From positions 1-6,461 of the forward strand of contig DRTC01000270.1 of NCBI GenBank assembly GCA_011372345.1: 6,461 bases of DNA. The letters are read 5' to 3'. Source of the DNA: Candidatus Cloacimonadota bacterium. Lineage in GTDB: Bacteria; Cloacimonadota; Cloacimonadia; Cloacimonadales; TCS61. Both the position numbers and the translations under genes were made by a program. The notes beneath the pieces are model-generated. The model saw only the letters and a program-made list of their open reading frames with translations. It had not been told where the DNA came from and ran no database searches. Below are positions 5,224 to 6,461 of this stretch, in pieces. Each line of letters opens with the position of its first letter. The first letter of the stretch is position 1.

Positions 5224-6461
5224 TTATTTCAATAGCAGGCACCTCCTCACTGCTCTCGTTTTATCATCTACCTTCAGTTTATAGAGATATATTCCCGATG
5301 AAACCGGCTTTCCCGAGTCGTCTTTTCCATCCCAGGTTATGGAGTGCATCAACTGTGTTGTTGCAACAATATCATTGGACAAAGTTTTAACTTTCTGCCC
5401 TTTAACATTATAAATATTTATCTCTGTGTTCTCTGCGTCTCTGTGGTAGGAAAAAGAAATTGTAGTTGAAGAATTAAAGGGATTAGGATAATTCTGGAAA
5501 AGCCGGATTTTCTGCATTTCGGTTACATGATCTTTCGCTTCCGTAATTAGAATATTATCTCCGTAAAAACCTGTTCTCCGGTAATTTCCGCGATAAGTAT
5601 GCCAGGGTATCTTCTCCCCTTTGGGAAGTTTGGAGTCGATGATAATAACGCTGTTCGATGCTCCTGCAATAATATCAAAATCTCCGTCATAATCTATATC
5701 TCCAATGGTAGCAGGAGTATTACCGCACAAATAAACAGGAACCGGAGCAAAATCAACTTCCGAGCCATCGTTATGATAAGCATGGAAATTATTCAAGCCG
5801 GTGAATAATAACAGGTTAAGGTTACCGTCATTGTTAAGATCAGCAGCGAGGGGCGGATTTATTACATGTTCATTGATGGAAATAGGGAAACCGGCAAGAT
5901 TTGAACCATCCTGCTCTATCAAATAAATTTCTCCGGTGATAGTTGAAAAAGATATTTCCAGAACTCCGTCATTATCAAAATCAGCAGCGATGGGAGAATT
6001 AGCGATCTTACTATCCAGCTCCAGATCAATAAGAATATCGCCTATATTGTTAAGTAAATAGAATTTATTATCTGCAGTTCCCAGTGCAATATTCAGATTA
6101 TTGAGAATAATGGGAGCAGCAGTGATCCCGGAAGATAATTGCACGGGAAAACCGTTTATATTCTGACCATTCTCATCGAAAGCAGATAAAAGACCATCGA
6201 GAGTACCGATCAGAATTTCGGATGTTCCATTCTGATCAAGATCAGCACAAGCCATTTCAGCTATAGAGTGCATCTCGAGTTCAAGCGGATAACCGGGCAG
6301 TAGATCTCCTGAGGAATCTAGAGCAAGAAGATTCCTGTCGCTTCCGAAACTGACAATTTCGGGAGCATTATCTCCATTTATATCTGCAACCATAGGAGTT
6401 AATAGTTGTTCACAGCAGTCGTCATATTCAAGAATGATCTCTTGTTCATTGTTCAGAACGA
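5224..6461 (-). CDS. FG-GAP/VCBS repeat surface protein with C-terminal sorting domain (5' partial)
   Basis: The frame is open to the right edge; the first whole codon is at 6459-6457 and 411 residues are visible. The internal ATG at 6393 is not the start, because the repeat structure continues upstream of it. Asp-rich calcium-type loops recur every 47 residues: DINGDN (26), DLDQNG (73), DFDNDG (160), DLNNDG (207) and DIDYDG (254). One blade at about 117 has lost the motif. This indicates a beta-propeller of FG-GAP/VCBS type. PWHTYRGNYRRTGFY (about 284-298) links it to a C-terminal FlgD-like / type IX secretion sorting domain (about 319-411): LFQNYPNPFNSSTTISF, IYNVKGQKVKTL, WDGKDDSGKPVSSGIYLYKL and the end CLLLK. 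It is expected to be exported and surface-bound or secreted. The signal peptide and any catalytic domain lie outside the window. The ligand or substrate is unknown. Confidence 0.9.
   Translation of the reverse strand, partial: VLNNEQEIILEYDDCCEQLLTPMVADINGDNAPEIVSFGSDRNLLALDSSGDLLPGYPLELEMHSIAEMACADLDQNGTSEILIGTLDGLLSAFDENGQNINGFPVQLSSGITAAPIILNNLNIALGTADNKFYLLNNIGDILIDLELDSKIANSPIAADFDNDGVLEISFSTITGEIYLIEQDGSNLAGFPISINEHVINPPLAADLNNDGNLNLLLFTGLNNFHAYHNDGSEVDFAPVPVYLCGNTPATIGDIDYDGDFDIIAGASNSVIIIDSKLPKGEKIPWHTYRGNYRRTGFYGDNILITEAKDHVTEMQKIRLFQNYPNPFNSSTTISFSYHRDAENTEINIYNVKGQKVKTLSNDIVATTQLMHSITWDGKDDSGKPVSSGIYLYKLKVDDKTRAVRRCLLLK
5422..5446. repeat. Wandering CTCTGTGTT-type micro-repeat inside a coding region
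   Basis: Three near-identical units follow one another on the plus strand: CTCTGTGTT, CTCTGCGT and CTCTGTGG. On the coding (minus) strand they encode HRDAENTE, which sits in the C-terminal sorting domain where relatives usually have a short loop. I recall this word as a dispersed repeat in many bacterial genomes. That assignment is from memory. Confidence 0.55.

Noticed and set aside
1..6461. CRISPR array or complete insertion sequence
   Set aside because: There are no regularly spaced long direct repeats, no transposase motifs in the complete genes, and no flanking terminal repeats or target duplications.

Overview
The window is AT-rich bacterial DNA, and everything in it except the two edge genes is complete. 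The best clue to its origin is the long minus-strand gene at the right. It combines Asp-rich FG-GAP/VCBS propeller repeats with a C-terminal domain of the type IX secretion / FlgD-like kind (LFQNYPNPFNSSTTISF, IYNVKGQKVKTL, WDGKDDSGKPVSSGIYLYKL, final LLLK). This is typical of the FCB superphylum. Its exact style, together with a TTGACA-type promoter, a sigma-54 promoter and wandering 'CTCTGTGTT'-like micro-repeats, suggests Candidatus Cloacimonadota or a close relative. That placement is inference from style, not from a search.

Layout, left to right. Positions 1-287 are a pyrimidine-rich stretch. Its minus strand holds a start-less coiled-coil reading frame that ends in an ATGA overlap with a possible gene running off the left edge. 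Then come recQ (306-2360, a full helicase with RQC, HRDC and an extra C-terminal helix-turn-helix-like tail), a 287-base gap rich in small repeats and a nested palindrome, and trpS (2648-3646). Next is secG (3729-4079) with its own promoter, followed six bases later by a tRNA-Leu with anticodon AAG and an intrinsic terminator. A gene-poor AT-rich spacer of about 450 bases leads to a textbook sigma-54 promoter. That promoter drives a small exported single-Cache protein gene which is broken by a one-base frameshift. A further AT-rich intergenic stretch separates it from the convergent minus-strand surface protein (5224-6461, 5' end outside the window).

The genes do not form one pathway. recQ (DNA repair), trpS (translation), and secG plus tRNA-Leu (secretion, translation) are housekeeping units. 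The Cache gene and the FG-GAP protein are the accessory, cell-envelope or exported part. No defence system, CRISPR array, complete insertion sequence or evident new multi-gene system is visible. The points most worth a second look are the Cache frameshift under a sigma-54 promoter, the AAG anticodon, the palindrome before trpS, and a wandering repeat that has become coding sequence inside the C-terminal sorting domain.
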